A DNA stretch of 64,000 bases from Methylophilus medardensis (GTDB lineage Bacteria; Pseudomonadota; Gammaproteobacteria; Burkholderiales; Methylophilaceae): NCBI RefSeq assembly GCF_006363915.1, contig NZ_CP040946.1; one strand, given 5' to 3'. The notes beneath the pieces are model-generated. The model was not told the origin of the DNA. It did no database searches and saw only the letters and a list, made by a program, of their open reading frames with translations. The position numbers and the translations under genes are program-made. Below are positions 44,829 to 54,648 of the stretch, in pieces (position 1 is the stretch's first letter; each line of letters starts with the position of its first letter).

Positions 44829-45494
44829 TTAAGCTTTTTGCGCGTTGACACGAGCGATGGCGGCGGCCATCGCCAGTTTTTTAATGTTCTCTGTCGTATC
44901 CTTAGAGGAGGACTCGGTGTGATTAGTTTGGCGCTTTTGATCATTTTCAAGCGCTAGTCGGTGCAGTCGCTGGGTATGGCGCTGTCTTGCTAGGTCGGAC
45001 TCTTCGGCGTTCATGGCCATTGGCCGGCCATCCACCACTTGCATCTCGATGCAATCCACCGGGCAGGGCGGCAGGCACAGTTCACAGCCCGTGCACAGTT
45101 GCCCAATCACCGTATGCATTTGTTTTGATGCGCCGAGAATCGCATCTACCGGGCAAGCGCTGATGCACAAGGTGCAACCGATGCAGGTCGTCTCATCGAT
45201 CACGGCGACCATTTTGGCTTTGGTTACACCATGTGCAGGATTTAAAGGCACATAAGGGCGATGTAACAAGTCTGCCAGCGCGCGCAGGCCAATCTCTCCG
45301 CCCGGCGGGCACTGGTTGATTTCAGCTTCGCCTCTCGCAATGGCTGTGGCATAGGGTTTGCAGCCTGCATATCCGCACTGGCGACACTGTGTTTGCGGCA
45401 ACAACGCATCAATCTGCGCAATGCGCGCTGCTTCCGATTGATTGGCGGCATCTGCCGTCGTGGTCAGCTGATGGTGTCGACTGGAGGTCTGCAT
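44829..45494 (-). CDS. rnfB: RnfB-type ferredoxin subunit, orphan
   Basis: A 221-residue iron-sulfur protein. CRQCGYAGCKPYATAIARGEAEINQC is the Fe-S domain of RnfB, and two 4Fe-4S ferredoxin motifs follow (CIGCTLCISACPVD, CTGCELCLPPCPVD). The usual N-terminal membrane helix is missing and the C-terminus is a charged tail. No other rnf genes are present, so it may serve as a stand-alone electron carrier, perhaps to Nth or other Fe-S enzymes (inference). Confidence 0.85.
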   Translation of the reverse strand: MQTSSRHHQLTTTADAANQSEAARIAQIDALLPQTQCRQCGYAGCKPYATAIARGEAEINQCPPGGEIGLRALADLLHRPYVPLNPAHGVTKAKMVAVIDETTCIGCTLCISACPVDAILGASKQMHTVIGQLCTGCELCLPPCPVDCIEMQVVDGRPMAMNAEESDLARQRHTQRLHRLALENDQKRQTNHTESSSKDTTENIKKLAMAAAIARVNAQKA

Positions 45495-45585
45495 TTGCGG
45501 TTGTCGAGGCGAGATTCAATGTTAATAGCGAAAAATATCATTATAACTGAATCCATGTTTGGCCATGGTTTGGTCGGCCTGGGCG

Positions 45586-45621
45586 ATGCGGCCGCATGGC
45601 TTCTTTGGCGTTCGGCCGCAT
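45586..45621. repeat. Palindrome and repeated half-site between rnfB and dapA
   Basis: ATGCGGCCGCAT (45586-45597) is a perfect 12-bp palindrome, and CGGCCGCAT recurs at 45613-45621. The outer copies can also pair as a 9-bp stem. It lies in the 169-base divergent gap and could be a regulator site for either gene; nothing else proves it. Confidence 0.35.
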
Positions 45622-45663
45622 AATCAGTTAAAATATTCGCTTTATTATTAAATGGCGCTAGGT

Positions 45664-46542
45664 ATGTTTACGGGCAGTTTGGTCGCAATCGTTACTCCGA
45701 TGTTTGAAGATGGTCGTTTGGATCTGGACGCGCTCAAAAAGTTGATCGACGTGCATGTCGATGCTGGTACCGATGGCATTGTGATTGTCGGTACGACTGG
45801 CGAGTCGCCTACGGTCACTGTCGATGAACATTGTCTGTTGATTAAAACGACCATTGAGCATGTGGCTAAACGCGTGCCGGTGATTGCCGGCACTGGGGCG
45901 AACTCAACGGCTGAAGCGATTGAATTGACCGCCAAGGCCAAGAGTTTGGGTGCAGATGCTTGCCTACTGGTGGCGCCTTATTACAACAAGCCCTCACAAG
46001 AAGGCTTGTATCAGCATTTTAAAGCGGTGGCTGAGGCTGTCGATATTCCCCAAATTTTATACAATGTGCCTGGACGCACTGGATGCGATCTGAGCAATGA
46101 TACCGTGTTACGTTTGGCGCAGTTGCCAAACATTGTCGGTATTAAAGATGCAACAGGGGGCATTGAGCGTGGCACAGACTTGTTGCTGCGCAAGCCTGCA
46201 GACTTCGCCGTTTATAGTGGTGACGATGCGACGGCGATGCCGCTGATGTTGTTAGGCGCCAAGGGCGTGATCTCGGTCACGGCCAATGTGGCGCCAACAC
46301 TGATGCATGACATGTGCGTGCATGCACTCAATGGCAATGTGGCCGCTGCCATCGCATGTAACGCAAAATTGTTTGCATTGCACCAGAAGTTGTTTGTGGA
46401 AGCGAACCCGATTCCGGTGAAATGGGTACTACAGCAAATGGGTTTGATTGGCACCGGCATTCGTTTGCCGCTAGTGAATTTGTCTAGCCAATATCATGAA
46501 GTATTACGCAACGCCATGCAGCAGGCTGACATTGCCGCTTGA
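45664..46542 (+). CDS. dapA: 4-hydroxy-tetrahydrodipicolinate synthase
   Basis: DapA condenses pyruvate and aspartate semialdehyde, the first step to lysine and diaminopimelate. The 292-residue protein has GTTGESPTVTVDEH, the YNVPGRTGCDL tyrosine motif and the Schiff-base lysine in VGIKDATGG. I chose ATG 45664, which gives the standard N-terminus MFTGSLVAIVTPM; an ATG at 45652 would add four residues. It is first in the dapA-bamC-MBL run. Confidence 0.96.
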   Translation: MFTGSLVAIVTPMFEDGRLDLDALKKLIDVHVDAGTDGIVIVGTTGESPTVTVDEHCLLIKTTIEHVAKRVPVIAGTGANSTAEAIELTAKAKSLGADACLLVAPYYNKPSQEGLYQHFKAVAEAVDIPQILYNVPGRTGCDLSNDTVLRLAQLPNIVGIKDATGGIERGTDLLLRKPADFAVYSGDDATAMPLMLLGAKGVISVTANVAPTLMHDMCVHALNGNVAAAIACNAKLFALHQKLFVEANPIPVKWVLQQMGLIGTGIRLPLVNLSSQYHEVLRNAMQQADIAA

Positions 46543-46572
46543 TGGTGTGAAGATTAATTTAGGGTGAGATAA

Positions 46573-47838
46573 GTGAAATACATGAGTCATGTTTGGGTAC
46601 AACGGGCAGTGCTGCTCAGTCTAGTCACGGCGCTGGCCGCGTGTGATTCCATCCCGTTTCTGAACAATAGTTCAGATTACAAGGGCGCTGGTCGCTCCAA
46701 GCCGCTTGAGGTTCCCCCTGATTTGACCACCGTACGCACCAGTAGCACCTACAACGTGCCGGGCAGTACCAGTTATTCAGCCTACAGCCAGAACCAAGAC
46801 GCACAGGAACAGAACGGCCCGCAACCGGTGTTAGCCGATATGAAAAACGTGCGCATGGTCAAAGCCGGCTCGCAGCGTTGGTTAGTGGTCAATGCCCCCG
46901 CCGAAAAAGTGTGGCCGATTGTGCGTGATTTCTGGCTGGATCAAGGCTTTGCTGTCAAAGTTGAAAATCCTGAAGTCGGTGTGATTGAAACGGAATGGTT
47001 GCAATCGGATGCGATCAAGCCAAAAGAAGATAATCGTGGCTATGGCGAGAAGTTTGATGCCTGGTTGGATAAATTATCTGGCTTTGCAGATAGACGCAAA
47101 TTCCGTACGCGGATCGAACGCGGTGAAAAAGACGGTACCACTGAGATTTACATGACTCATCGCACCGTTGCTGGCGCCCCCGATGATGGTAAAAACTACG
47201 TGACGACGCAGCTTGGGGTGATTGATACCGGCTACCGCGCAAACGCCGCAGATGCCAAAAATAATGCCGGACAGGAGTTTGATGCGGATCTGGATGCAGA
47301 ATTGCTGCGCCGCATGATGGTGAAACTGGGTCTAGATGAGCAAAAAGCAGAACAGGTGATGACACAAGCAGCCTCTGATAAACGTGCAGATGTGATTAAA
47401 GAATCTGATCAGAGCGTGACCTTGAAGTTGAACGAGCCTTTTGATCGCGGTTGGCGTCGGGTGGGCTTGGCACTGGATCGCATCGGTTTTGTTACCGAAG
47501 ACAAAAACCGCTCAGAAGGTATTTTTTACGTACGGTATGCTGATACAGATGCAGAGGACCCGATCAAGCAGAAAAAAGGCTTGCTGGAGCGTTTGAAGTT
47601 CTGGGGTAGCGATGAGGATGAAAAATCGGCAGCGCCTGCAGATGTTAAACCAGGCGATAAAACCAAGTTCTGGAAAGGCACCGCCGACGGCGACAAGTCT
47701 AGCAAGCAGTACCATATTCAAGTGCTAGAAAACGCAGATGACACCACAGATGTCTATGTGCTGACCTCAGACAACAAACGCAACACCTCCACCACTGCAA
47801 ACCGGATTATTTCATTGCTGTATGAACAGCTGAAATAG
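46573..47838 (+). CDS. bamC: Outer-membrane assembly lipoprotein BamC
   Basis: A 421-residue lipoprotein of the BAM complex that inserts outer-membrane proteins. The signal peptide ends in the lipobox LAAC, and the N-terminal unstructured part includes KPLEVPPDLTTV, which contacts BamD. Two helix-grip domains follow (starting near VNAPAEKVWPIVRDFW and LNEPFDRGWRRVGLAL). GTG 46573 is the likely start because AGGGTGAG is well spaced. It follows dapA, as in many proteobacteria. Confidence 0.92.
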   Translation: MKYMSHVWVQRAVLLSLVTALAACDSIPFLNNSSDYKGAGRSKPLEVPPDLTTVRTSSTYNVPGSTSYSAYSQNQDAQEQNGPQPVLADMKNVRMVKAGSQRWLVVNAPAEKVWPIVRDFWLDQGFAVKVENPEVGVIETEWLQSDAIKPKEDNRGYGEKFDAWLDKLSGFADRRKFRTRIERGEKDGTTEIYMTHRTVAGAPDDGKNYVTTQLGVIDTGYRANAADAKNNAGQEFDADLDAELLRRMMVKLGLDEQKAEQVMTQAASDKRADVIKESDQSVTLKLNEPFDRGWRRVGLALDRIGFVTEDKNRSEGIFYVRYADTDAEDPIKQKKGLLERLKFWGSDEDEKSAAPADVKPGDKTKFWKGTADGDKSSKQYHIQVLENADDTTDVYVLTSDNKRNTSTTANRIISLLYEQLK

Positions 47839-47850
47839 TTTGAGGCTGAA

Positions 47851-48627
47851 GTGCAATTTGCATCACTAGGCAGTGGCAGTGCAGGCAATGCCACGCTGAT
47901 CGAGGCCGGGGAAACCCGGCTTTTGCTCGACTGCGGCTTTAGCGTTAAGGAGACGGTGCAACGCCTGGCCAGGCTGCAGCGACAGCCAGAGCAACTCACC
48001 GGCATCTTGGTCACCCACGAACATGATGACCATGCCCGCGGTGCATTCAAGCTCGCGGCGCGCTACCAGATTCCGGTGTGGCTCACCCATGGCACCTTGA
48101 GTATGTGCCAGCGTTATTTGCCTGCAGCGTCGCAATCGGTAAAGCTCAACATTGTCGATGCACATACCGTGTTTGCGTTACAAGAAATTGAGGTACACCC
48201 CTATCCGGTGCCGCATGACGCGCGTGAGCCCGCACAGTTTGTGTTTAGTGATGGCGTGCGTAAGTTTGGCGTGTTAACAGATGTCGGCAGTGTGACGCCA
48301 CATATTGTGCTGATGCTGCAAGCTTGTGATGGTTTATTGCTGGAGTGCAATCATGATTTAGAGATGTTGCGCAATGGACCTTATGCCTACTCGCTGAAAA
48401 AAAGGGTCGGTGGTTGGCTAGGGCATCTAGATAATCAATCCAGTGCCCAGCTGCTAGCAAAACTCGACAACCGTAAACTCAAACATCTGGTTGCAGCGCA
48501 TTTGAGTGAAAAAAATAATACCCCCACCCTAGCCCAGCAAGCCCTGAGTGAGGTGCTTCACTGTGAGCGTGATTGGGTACAAATCGCCAGCCAGCAATCG
48601 GGGCTGGACTGGCGTTCTCTTATTTAG
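47851..48627 (+). CDS. Metallo-beta-lactamase-fold hydrolase (YycJ/WalJ-like)
   Basis: A 258-residue MBL-fold enzyme. SLGSGSAGNATLIEAG at the N-terminus and THEHDDHARG give the zinc ligands, and HLDNQSS and AAHLSEKNN match the YycJ/WalJ subgroup, which has predicted nuclease or phosphodiesterase activity. The start is a GTG 13 bases after bamC. Function in this organism is unknown. Confidence 0.88.
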   Translation: MQFASLGSGSAGNATLIEAGETRLLLDCGFSVKETVQRLARLQRQPEQLTGILVTHEHDDHARGAFKLAARYQIPVWLTHGTLSMCQRYLPAASQSVKLNIVDAHTVFALQEIEVHPYPVPHDAREPAQFVFSDGVRKFGVLTDVGSVTPHIVLMLQACDGLLLECNHDLEMLRNGPYAYSLKKRVGGWLGHLDNQSSAQLLAKLDNRKLKHLVAAHLSEKNNTPTLAQQALSEVLHCERDWVQIASQQSGLDWRSLI

Positions 48628-48661
48628 CCTAGCGCCATAGATTTAGACCAGTTCCATGCAT

Positions 48662-48994
48662 CTAGTCCAGCACCATGATCTGCTCAGATAAGCGGATCAT
48701 GCGTTCAACCGGGGTCACCCACACGATGCCATCCCCGATATTGCCGGTGTGACCAACCTCAACGATGGTCTGTAATACGCCCTCCACCAAGTCATCCGGC
48801 ACCACCATGTAGATATATACTTTGGGGCTGTAGTCGGTCAGCTCTTCCCTGACGCCGACGCTTGGCTTTTGCAAGTGCGGGCCACAGCCTTCCATTTTAC
48901 TGACAGACATACCGGGAAAGCCTTTGATGTTACGCAACGCAGAGCGTATCTTGGCCAACCTTGCAGGTTGTATGACTGCTTTGATCTCTTTCAT
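48662..48994 (-). CDS. PII-like protein linked to metal RND efflux (PII-NG type)
   Basis: A 110-residue member of the PII superfamily: KEIKAVIQPARLAKIRSALR at the start, the B-loop-like VEVGHTGNIGDGIVWVTPVERMIRL at the end. The T-loop segment (KMEGCGPHLQKPSVGVREELTDYSPK) lacks the conserved uridylylation tyrosine context of GlnB/GlnK. Such PII-NG proteins are known to be encoded with heavy-metal efflux pumps. It is the last gene of the RND operon, 38 bases after the pump. Confidence 0.82.
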   Translation of the reverse strand: MKEIKAVIQPARLAKIRSALRNIKGFPGMSVSKMEGCGPHLQKPSVGVREELTDYSPKVYIYMVVPDDLVEGVLQTIVEVGHTGNIGDGIVWVTPVERMIRLSEQIMVLD

Positions 48995-49032
48995 AAAAAT
49001 ATCCTTTTGCGCATCATCTTATTCGATTGGCA

Positions 49033-52000
49033 TTATGCCTCTATCTGACGCTCTTCAAACTTACGATAGAGTGTAGGCACGACAATCAGGGTCAGCAAGG
49101 TGGAGGTAATCAGGCCGCCGATCACCACAATCGCCAAGGGGCGCTGCACTTCTGCGCCAGGCCCGGTGGCAAACAAGAACGGTACCAAGCCTAACATAGC
49201 CACTGTGGCCGTCATCATGACTGGCCGGAAGCGCTGTGCGCAACCTTTACGGATCGCCTCTAGCTGCTCCATGCCCTCTTCACGCAAGGTGCGAATGTAC
49301 GACACCAGGACCACCGCATTCAATACCGCTATCCCCCATAAGGCAATAAAGCCGACCGAGGCAGGCACGGATAAGTACTCACCGGTGACAAACAGTGCAA
49401 TGACGCCACCAATAGAGGCAAACGGCAACACCAAAATAATCATGGTGGCGAACCGTAGCGACTGGAACAACAAGAACAATAGGAAGAAAATCGCGGCAAT
49501 CGTCACTGGAATGATGATCATCAAGTGGCCCATCGCGCGCTCCATATTTTGGAACTGACCGCCATACTCCAGATAATAGCCATCCGGTAATTGCAGTTTC
49601 TGACCGAGCACTTGTTGCAGCTCAGCCACAAAACCGCCCAGATCACGGTCTTTAACATTGACGCCGATGACGATACGGCGCTTGGCCAACTCGCGACTAA
49701 TTTGCGCCGGCCCATCTTTGACTTCGATGTCTGCTAAGTCTTCCAGCGCCACGCGGGAGCCATTAGGGGAGGTGAGCATGATATTACGAATCGCTTCTTC
49801 GTCGTTGCGGAACGACTCTGGATATCGCACCGCTGCTGAGAAGCGTCGTTGCCCCTCAAAAATCTCGGTGGCGATTTTACCGCCAATCGCTGTTTCGATG
49901 ACGTCATGGACATCGGATGCATTGATGCCATGGCGGGCAATTGCTTGCCGATCAATGGTGATGTTTAGGTATTGTTGTCCGGAGACCTTCTCTACCTTGA
50001 TCTCTGTCGCGCCTTTGACGCTGCCTGAAATTCTGGCGATTTCATCCGCCTTTTGCTTCAGCGTATCGAGGTCCTCCCCAAAAATTTTCACCGCCACATC
50101 GGCACGCACCCCGGTCAGTAGTTCGTCGACACGGTCAGAAATCGGCTGCGCCATGATGATTTGCACGCCCGGAATATTCTTTTCGAGCACTGCACGCATT
50201 TTTTCGCCGATATCATCCTGGGTCCAGCCCGCTGGCCATTGGTCACGTGGTTTCAGGCTGATAATTGGCGTGGACTCATTTTGCGCCTGCGCATCGGCCG
50301 GACTCTCGCCGCGACCCAGCCCAGAGATGGCTGACTTCACGCCAGGCACTTGCTCCATGATCAATTTCATCGCTTTGTTTTCCATTTTCATGGACTCTTC
50401 AAGTGAGATATTGGGTACCCGGTTAATGCCGGGCACAATGGAGCCTTCTTTCATTTCTGGGATGAATGACGTGCCCAGAAATGGAAACAGCGCCAGGGTG
50501 CCGACAAACACCAGTGCCGAAGCCAGAATGGTTTTTTTCTCATTCTTGAGCACCCAGTTGAGTGCTGATAAATAAGGCCGTTTGATGGCTTGGATGAGCC
50601 GCGTGTCCTCGCCACTCCCCCCTTTGAGAATGTAAGAGCACAACGCGGGCGTCATGGTCAGCGATAACACTAGCGAGACGAACAGCGCAATGGCAATGGT
50701 ATAAGCCAATGGCGCAAACATTTTGCCTTCCATGCCTTCTAGTGTCATCAAAGGTAAAAATACCAAGATGATGATACCCACCCCGAACAGCACCGGGGTC
50801 GCCACTTCGGTGGCGGCTTCGAGCGCGACACGAATTCTGCTCTCACCTTTGCGATGGCCTAAATGGTGAAAGGTATTTTCAACCACCACCACCGAGCCAT
50901 CCACCATCAAGCCGATCGCAATCGCAAGGCCGCCAAGTGACATCAGGTTGGCAGAAATGCCATAGTGATTCATGACCATAAAGGTAATTAATGGCGTCAG
51001 CACGAGTGTACCAACCACAATCAGGCTAGAGCGCACGTCCCCCAAAAACAGGAACAAAATGATCACCACCAGAATAATGCCTTCAATCAGCACTTTGGTG
51101 ACGGTGTGCAGTGCCGCGTCTACCAGCTCACTTCGGTCATAGTAAGGCACAATTTGCAGCCCGTGTGGCAGCATGCCCTTGCTGTTGATTTCTTCAACGC
51201 GGGCTTTGATCCGGCTGACCACTTCTTTAGCGTTGCCGCCACGCATCATGATCACAATGCCACCGACCGATTCGGTGTCGCCATTTTTGAGCACGACCCC
51301 AACCCGCACCTCATGACCAATGGTGACTTCGGCGACATCGCGGATGTAGACCGGAATCCCATTCACCTCTTTCAGCACCATGTTGCGTATGTCATCCAGA
51401 TTTTGCACCAGTCCGACACCGCGAATCAGATATTGCTCGGCGTAATGCGGCAAAATACCGCCGCCACTGTTGGCGTTGTTTCGCGCCAGCGCCTCATACA
51501 CGTCTTTGAGCTTAATCGAAAAGTGCGTCATGCGGTCAGGGTTGACCAGCACCTGGTATTGTTTGACATAGCCGCCTTGCGAGTTGATTTCGGCCACGCC
51601 CGGAATACCGCGCAGCAATGGACGCACCACCCAGTCTTGGATCGCGCGTCGCTCAGTCAGGTCTTCGCGGCTGAGTTCTTTTTTGCCATCTTCCGGTTTA
51701 TCCAGCGTAAATTGATAGACTTCGCCGAGGCCGGTCGAGACGGGTCCCAGAATCGGCGTCACGCCTTGCGGCATGCGCTCCATGACCTCCATCAGTCTTT
51801 CCATCACCAGTTGCCGTGCAAAATACACATTGGTGCTGTCGGTAAAAACCAGCGTAATCAGCGATAGCGCATTTTTATTGACTGAGCGCATTTCGGTCAG
51901 GCCGGGGAGGCCGGTCATGGCGATTTCAAGCGGCACCGTGATGAAACGCTCTACCTCTTCTGGGGATTTTCCAGTGGCTTGTGTTGCAATCATCACCTGC

Positions 52001-52134
52001 ACATTGGTGACATCAGGAAACGCATCCACCGATAGTTTTTTGACGGCAAACAAGCCTGCAAATACCAGCCCGATGGCGAGCACTAACACAATGAGGCGCT
52101 GCTTGAGCGCGCCTCTAATTAACGACTCAATCAT
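49033..52134 (-). CDS. Heavy-metal efflux RND pump (CzcA/CusA family)
   Basis: A 1033-residue inner-membrane proton antiporter. It has 12 helices, two large periplasmic loops, and the helix-4 motif GGLAIAIGLMVDGSVVVVEN with the proton-relay aspartate. The AIG...DGS form differs from the DFG...DGA motif of CzcA-type zinc pumps and lacks the three-methionine copper site pattern I could confirm, so the metal is left open (Cu/Ag, Ni/Co or Zn). It acts with the upstream adaptor and outer-membrane channel. Confidence 0.92.
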   Translation of the reverse strand: MIESLIRGALKQRLIVLVLAIGLVFAGLFAVKKLSVDAFPDVTNVQVMIATQATGKSPEEVERFITVPLEIAMTGLPGLTEMRSVNKNALSLITLVFTDSTNVYFARQLVMERLMEVMERMPQGVTPILGPVSTGLGEVYQFTLDKPEDGKKELSREDLTERRAIQDWVVRPLLRGIPGVAEINSQGGYVKQYQVLVNPDRMTHFSIKLKDVYEALARNNANSGGGILPHYAEQYLIRGVGLVQNLDDIRNMVLKEVNGIPVYIRDVAEVTIGHEVRVGVVLKNGDTESVGGIVIMMRGGNAKEVVSRIKARVEEINSKGMLPHGLQIVPYYDRSELVDAALHTVTKVLIEGIILVVIILFLFLGDVRSSLIVVGTLVLTPLITFMVMNHYGISANLMSLGGLAIAIGLMVDGSVVVVENTFHHLGHRKGESRIRVALEAATEVATPVLFGVGIIILVFLPLMTLEGMEGKMFAPLAYTIAIALFVSLVLSLTMTPALCSYILKGGSGEDTRLIQAIKRPYLSALNWVLKNEKKTILASALVFVGTLALFPFLGTSFIPEMKEGSIVPGINRVPNISLEESMKMENKAMKLIMEQVPGVKSAISGLGRGESPADAQAQNESTPIISLKPRDQWPAGWTQDDIGEKMRAVLEKNIPGVQIIMAQPISDRVDELLTGVRADVAVKIFGEDLDTLKQKADEIARISGSVKGATEIKVEKVSGQQYLNITIDRQAIARHGINASDVHDVIETAIGGKIATEIFEGQRRFSAAVRYPESFRNDEEAIRNIMLTSPNGSRVALEDLADIEVKDGPAQISRELAKRRIVIGVNVKDRDLGGFVAELQQVLGQKLQLPDGYYLEYGGQFQNMERAMGHLMIIIPVTIAAIFFLLFLLFQSLRFATMIILVLPFASIGGVIALFVTGEYLSVPASVGFIALWGIAVLNAVVLVSYIRTLREEGMEQLEAIRKGCAQRFRPVMMTATVAMLGLVPFLFATGPGAEVQRPLAIVVIGGLITSTLLTLIVVPTLYRKFEERQIEA

Positions 52135-52137
52135 GCT

Positions 52138-53289
52138 TTACTCCATTTCCTTGCGCTTACGTTCGTTATTGACGTGAAAAGCGCCATCGAGCACGATTTG
52201 GTCACCGGGTTGCAAGCCTTGTAAGACTTCTCTTTTGTCTGCGTAGGTGCGGCCCAACGTCACGGGTAACAATTTGTATTGTTTGGATTTGAGCGTTTGT
52301 GCAAACACATGGTCGGCGTTGTTTTCTCTGACCACTGCGGTAGAGGGGATCGCGATGACCTTTTGAGGCTTCGCTTCGAGCAAGATGGTAATCAGCATGT
52401 CCGGCTTCAACAACATCTTGTCGTTACTGATATTGGCGCGCGCCATCACAGTGCGTGTCGCTGGGTCCACAATATCGCCGACGAAGGCCAGCGTGCCGGT
52501 GAGCTCTGCATCATCCAGTGCAGGCACTTCAATATTGATGGATTGCCCTTCTTTAATGTGCGCAATTTGTTGCTCAGGAATCTCTGCGACTGCCCAAACG
52601 TGAGACAAATCTGCAACGACAAACAATTCCTCAGCCGGGGCCACGACTTGCCCTAATCTGGCTTTGCGCGCAATCACGGTACCGGCAATTTTAGAATTGA
52701 CCTGGCTGGTGGACATACCACTGTTTTGCAAGCCCAGTTGCGCAATATTGCTAGGCGCCATGCCCAGCACTTGTAACTGATCGCGTGCGGCATTTAATTC
52801 GGCGTTCGCCGCATTGAGCTCGCCCTCGCGACGTTGCAATTCTGCCAAACTAATCACATCGGCCTCTAGCAACTGTTTTGCCCGGTCAACGGCTTTGGTT
52901 TGTAGCTGCATTTGTTGGCTGGCTTTGATGTAGCTGAGTTGGTACTGCGCCAATTCAGTGCTTTTAATAGTGGCCAAGCGTTGTCCTGCTTTTACTTCAT
53001 CCCCTAAGTTGACATCCAGAGTGCTGATGCGGCCCGTGATCGAGGCGCCAGCTCTGGATTCAAAGTGCTCATCCACCTGAATGCGTCCGGGGATGCGCAA
53101 GGTATCAATGAACAATTGCTCAGATACTGCACCGGTTTTTACCGTCGCTTCTAATTCTTTGGTTAAGCTGACCAAGCTGGGATCTACGACTTCTTTCGTC
53201 TCTTGGACAGGCGCTGGTTTTTCACTACAGCCGCTAAATGTGGTTGCCAGTGCGGCAACCAATAATGTTGAACATACAATACGAGACAT
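52138..53289 (-). CDS. RND efflux periplasmic adaptor lipoprotein
   Basis: A 383-residue membrane-fusion protein. The N-terminus ends in the lipobox FSGC, followed by the hairpin and lipoyl domain (GRISTLDVNLGDEVKAGQRLA with AKIAGTVIARKARLGQVV) and the beta-barrel. It bridges pump and outer-membrane channel and may hand metal to the pump. ATG 53289 was chosen because AAGGGG precedes it at a normal distance. Three bases separate it from the pump gene. Confidence 0.9.
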   Translation of the reverse strand: MSRIVCSTLLVAALATTFSGCSEKPAPVQETKEVVDPSLVSLTKELEATVKTGAVSEQLFIDTLRIPGRIQVDEHFESRAGASITGRISTLDVNLGDEVKAGQRLATIKSTELAQYQLSYIKASQQMQLQTKAVDRAKQLLEADVISLAELQRREGELNAANAELNAARDQLQVLGMAPSNIAQLGLQNSGMSTSQVNSKIAGTVIARKARLGQVVAPAEELFVVADLSHVWAVAEIPEQQIAHIKEGQSINIEVPALDDAELTGTLAFVGDIVDPATRTVMARANISNDKMLLKPDMLITILLEAKPQKVIAIPSTAVVRENNADHVFAQTLKSKQYKLLPVTLGRTYADKREVLQGLQPGDQIVLDGAFHVNNERKRKEME

Positions 53290-53299
53290 CACCATCCCC

Positions 53300-54544
53300 T
53301 TACGGTTGAACCAAATCCGAACCGATGAAGCGTTCGATTTGCAATACACTAAAAAAATAATCAAATTTGGCAATCAGATAGTCACGTCTGACATCACGAT
53401 TGACGCGTTGCGCATCTAGGTATTCCAGAATGCCACGTTCTCCGAATTTATAAGCGGCTTCCGCCCGACTAAGCGTGGCTTCAGATTGATTGAGTAAGCC
53501 ATTCTCAAACGCTTTGAGCTGGTTGCTGGCGATCACCGTGCGTTGATAAGCGCTATCGATTTCTTTGCGCAGCACCTGTTGTTGCAACTTAATGTTGGCG
53601 TCGGCTTCTTCGATGCCGGCGGCAGCTTGCGCAATCTGGCCTTCACGACGATTCCATACGGGTAGTGGCAGCACCACACCTACCCGAAACGTGTTCAGGT
53701 CGGGGTCTTGCGTGAAGTCAGATTTCACAGTTAATCCAGGAAAGCGCAACGCCTGCTCTAACTTTAACTTGGCTTCTGCGCTGTCTTTGGCGCTAAACAG
53801 TTGTTGCAGGTAAGGGTTGTTTTCAGCCGACTGCCGCAATTCGATCACGCTGGGTAGGGTTGATATCGTCGGTAATTCCGAATTGATTTCAAAACTGTCC
53901 GGCATATTGCCGATCATGCCGCGCAAAATCGCTTTCGCTTCCTCAATCCGCGTTTGTGCACTGGCGTAATCGCGCTCGGCCGCTAATAACTCAGTATCCG
54001 CTTTAATTAGCTCGTAGCGTGGCGCTTCGCCAATTTCGACCTTACGTTTCACTTTGCTTTGAATTTGCTGCAACAAGCTGAGGTTGGCGCTAAACATGCC
54101 GAGGATTTGTTGACGCAACAACACATTCAGATAAGCCTGTTTGATTTGATTCCGCAGATCAAAACTGGTGGTGAATATGCCTTTTTCGGCGTAATTAAAC
54201 TGTTGCTCCGCCAGCTCGCGCCGCGAGGTACGCGTGCCTGGAAAGTCTAGGGGCTGTGAAATCGTGATGCCATAGTTTTGATTCGTGGTGCCGGGCGCAT
54301 TGCGATATCTGGCAGGGCCACCCATGATCTCAAGATCAGGGTTAAAGTACGCACGTGATGCTGTGATGCCAGCCGCCGCAGCGGCGGTTTGCGCTTTACT
54401 GACCGCCATCATCGGATTTTCATCGACGGCTTTATCCAGCAAGGTTTTTAGGTCAAAAGTGATTTCTGCATTGGCAAGAGGCGATAGGCATAAATAAAAG
54501 CATAATAGCTTGCCGATCTGTCGCCAGCGGGTATTTCTTAACAT
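53300..54544 (-). CDS. Outer-membrane efflux channel (TolC/CzcC family)
   Basis: A 414-residue protein with a signal peptide ending LANA and two OEP repeats (for example LDKAVDENPMMAVSKAQ and LRQSAENNPYLQQLFSAKDSAEAKLKL). It forms the trimeric outer-membrane duct of the efflux complex. AAGGA lies well placed before ATG 54544. The stop is ten bases before the adaptor start. Confidence 0.9.
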   Translation of the reverse strand: MLRNTRWRQIGKLLCFYLCLSPLANAEITFDLKTLLDKAVDENPMMAVSKAQTAAAAAGITASRAYFNPDLEIMGGPARYRNAPGTTNQNYGITISQPLDFPGTRTSRRELAEQQFNYAEKGIFTTSFDLRNQIKQAYLNVLLRQQILGMFSANLSLLQQIQSKVKRKVEIGEAPRYELIKADTELLAAERDYASAQTRIEEAKAILRGMIGNMPDSFEINSELPTISTLPSVIELRQSAENNPYLQQLFSAKDSAEAKLKLEQALRFPGLTVKSDFTQDPDLNTFRVGVVLPLPVWNRREGQIAQAAAGIEEADANIKLQQQVLRKEIDSAYQRTVIASNQLKAFENGLLNQSEATLSRAEAAYKFGERGILEYLDAQRVNRDVRRDYLIAKFDYFFSVLQIERFIGSDLVQP

Positions 54545-54648
54545 AACGATCCTTTTTCGGTGACAGTTGATTGGATCATGCCACAGCCACCTTATTGAAC
54601 AATGAAAATAGCGCCTACCGTGTTGCGTAGCGCGCAACTAAACAATCA

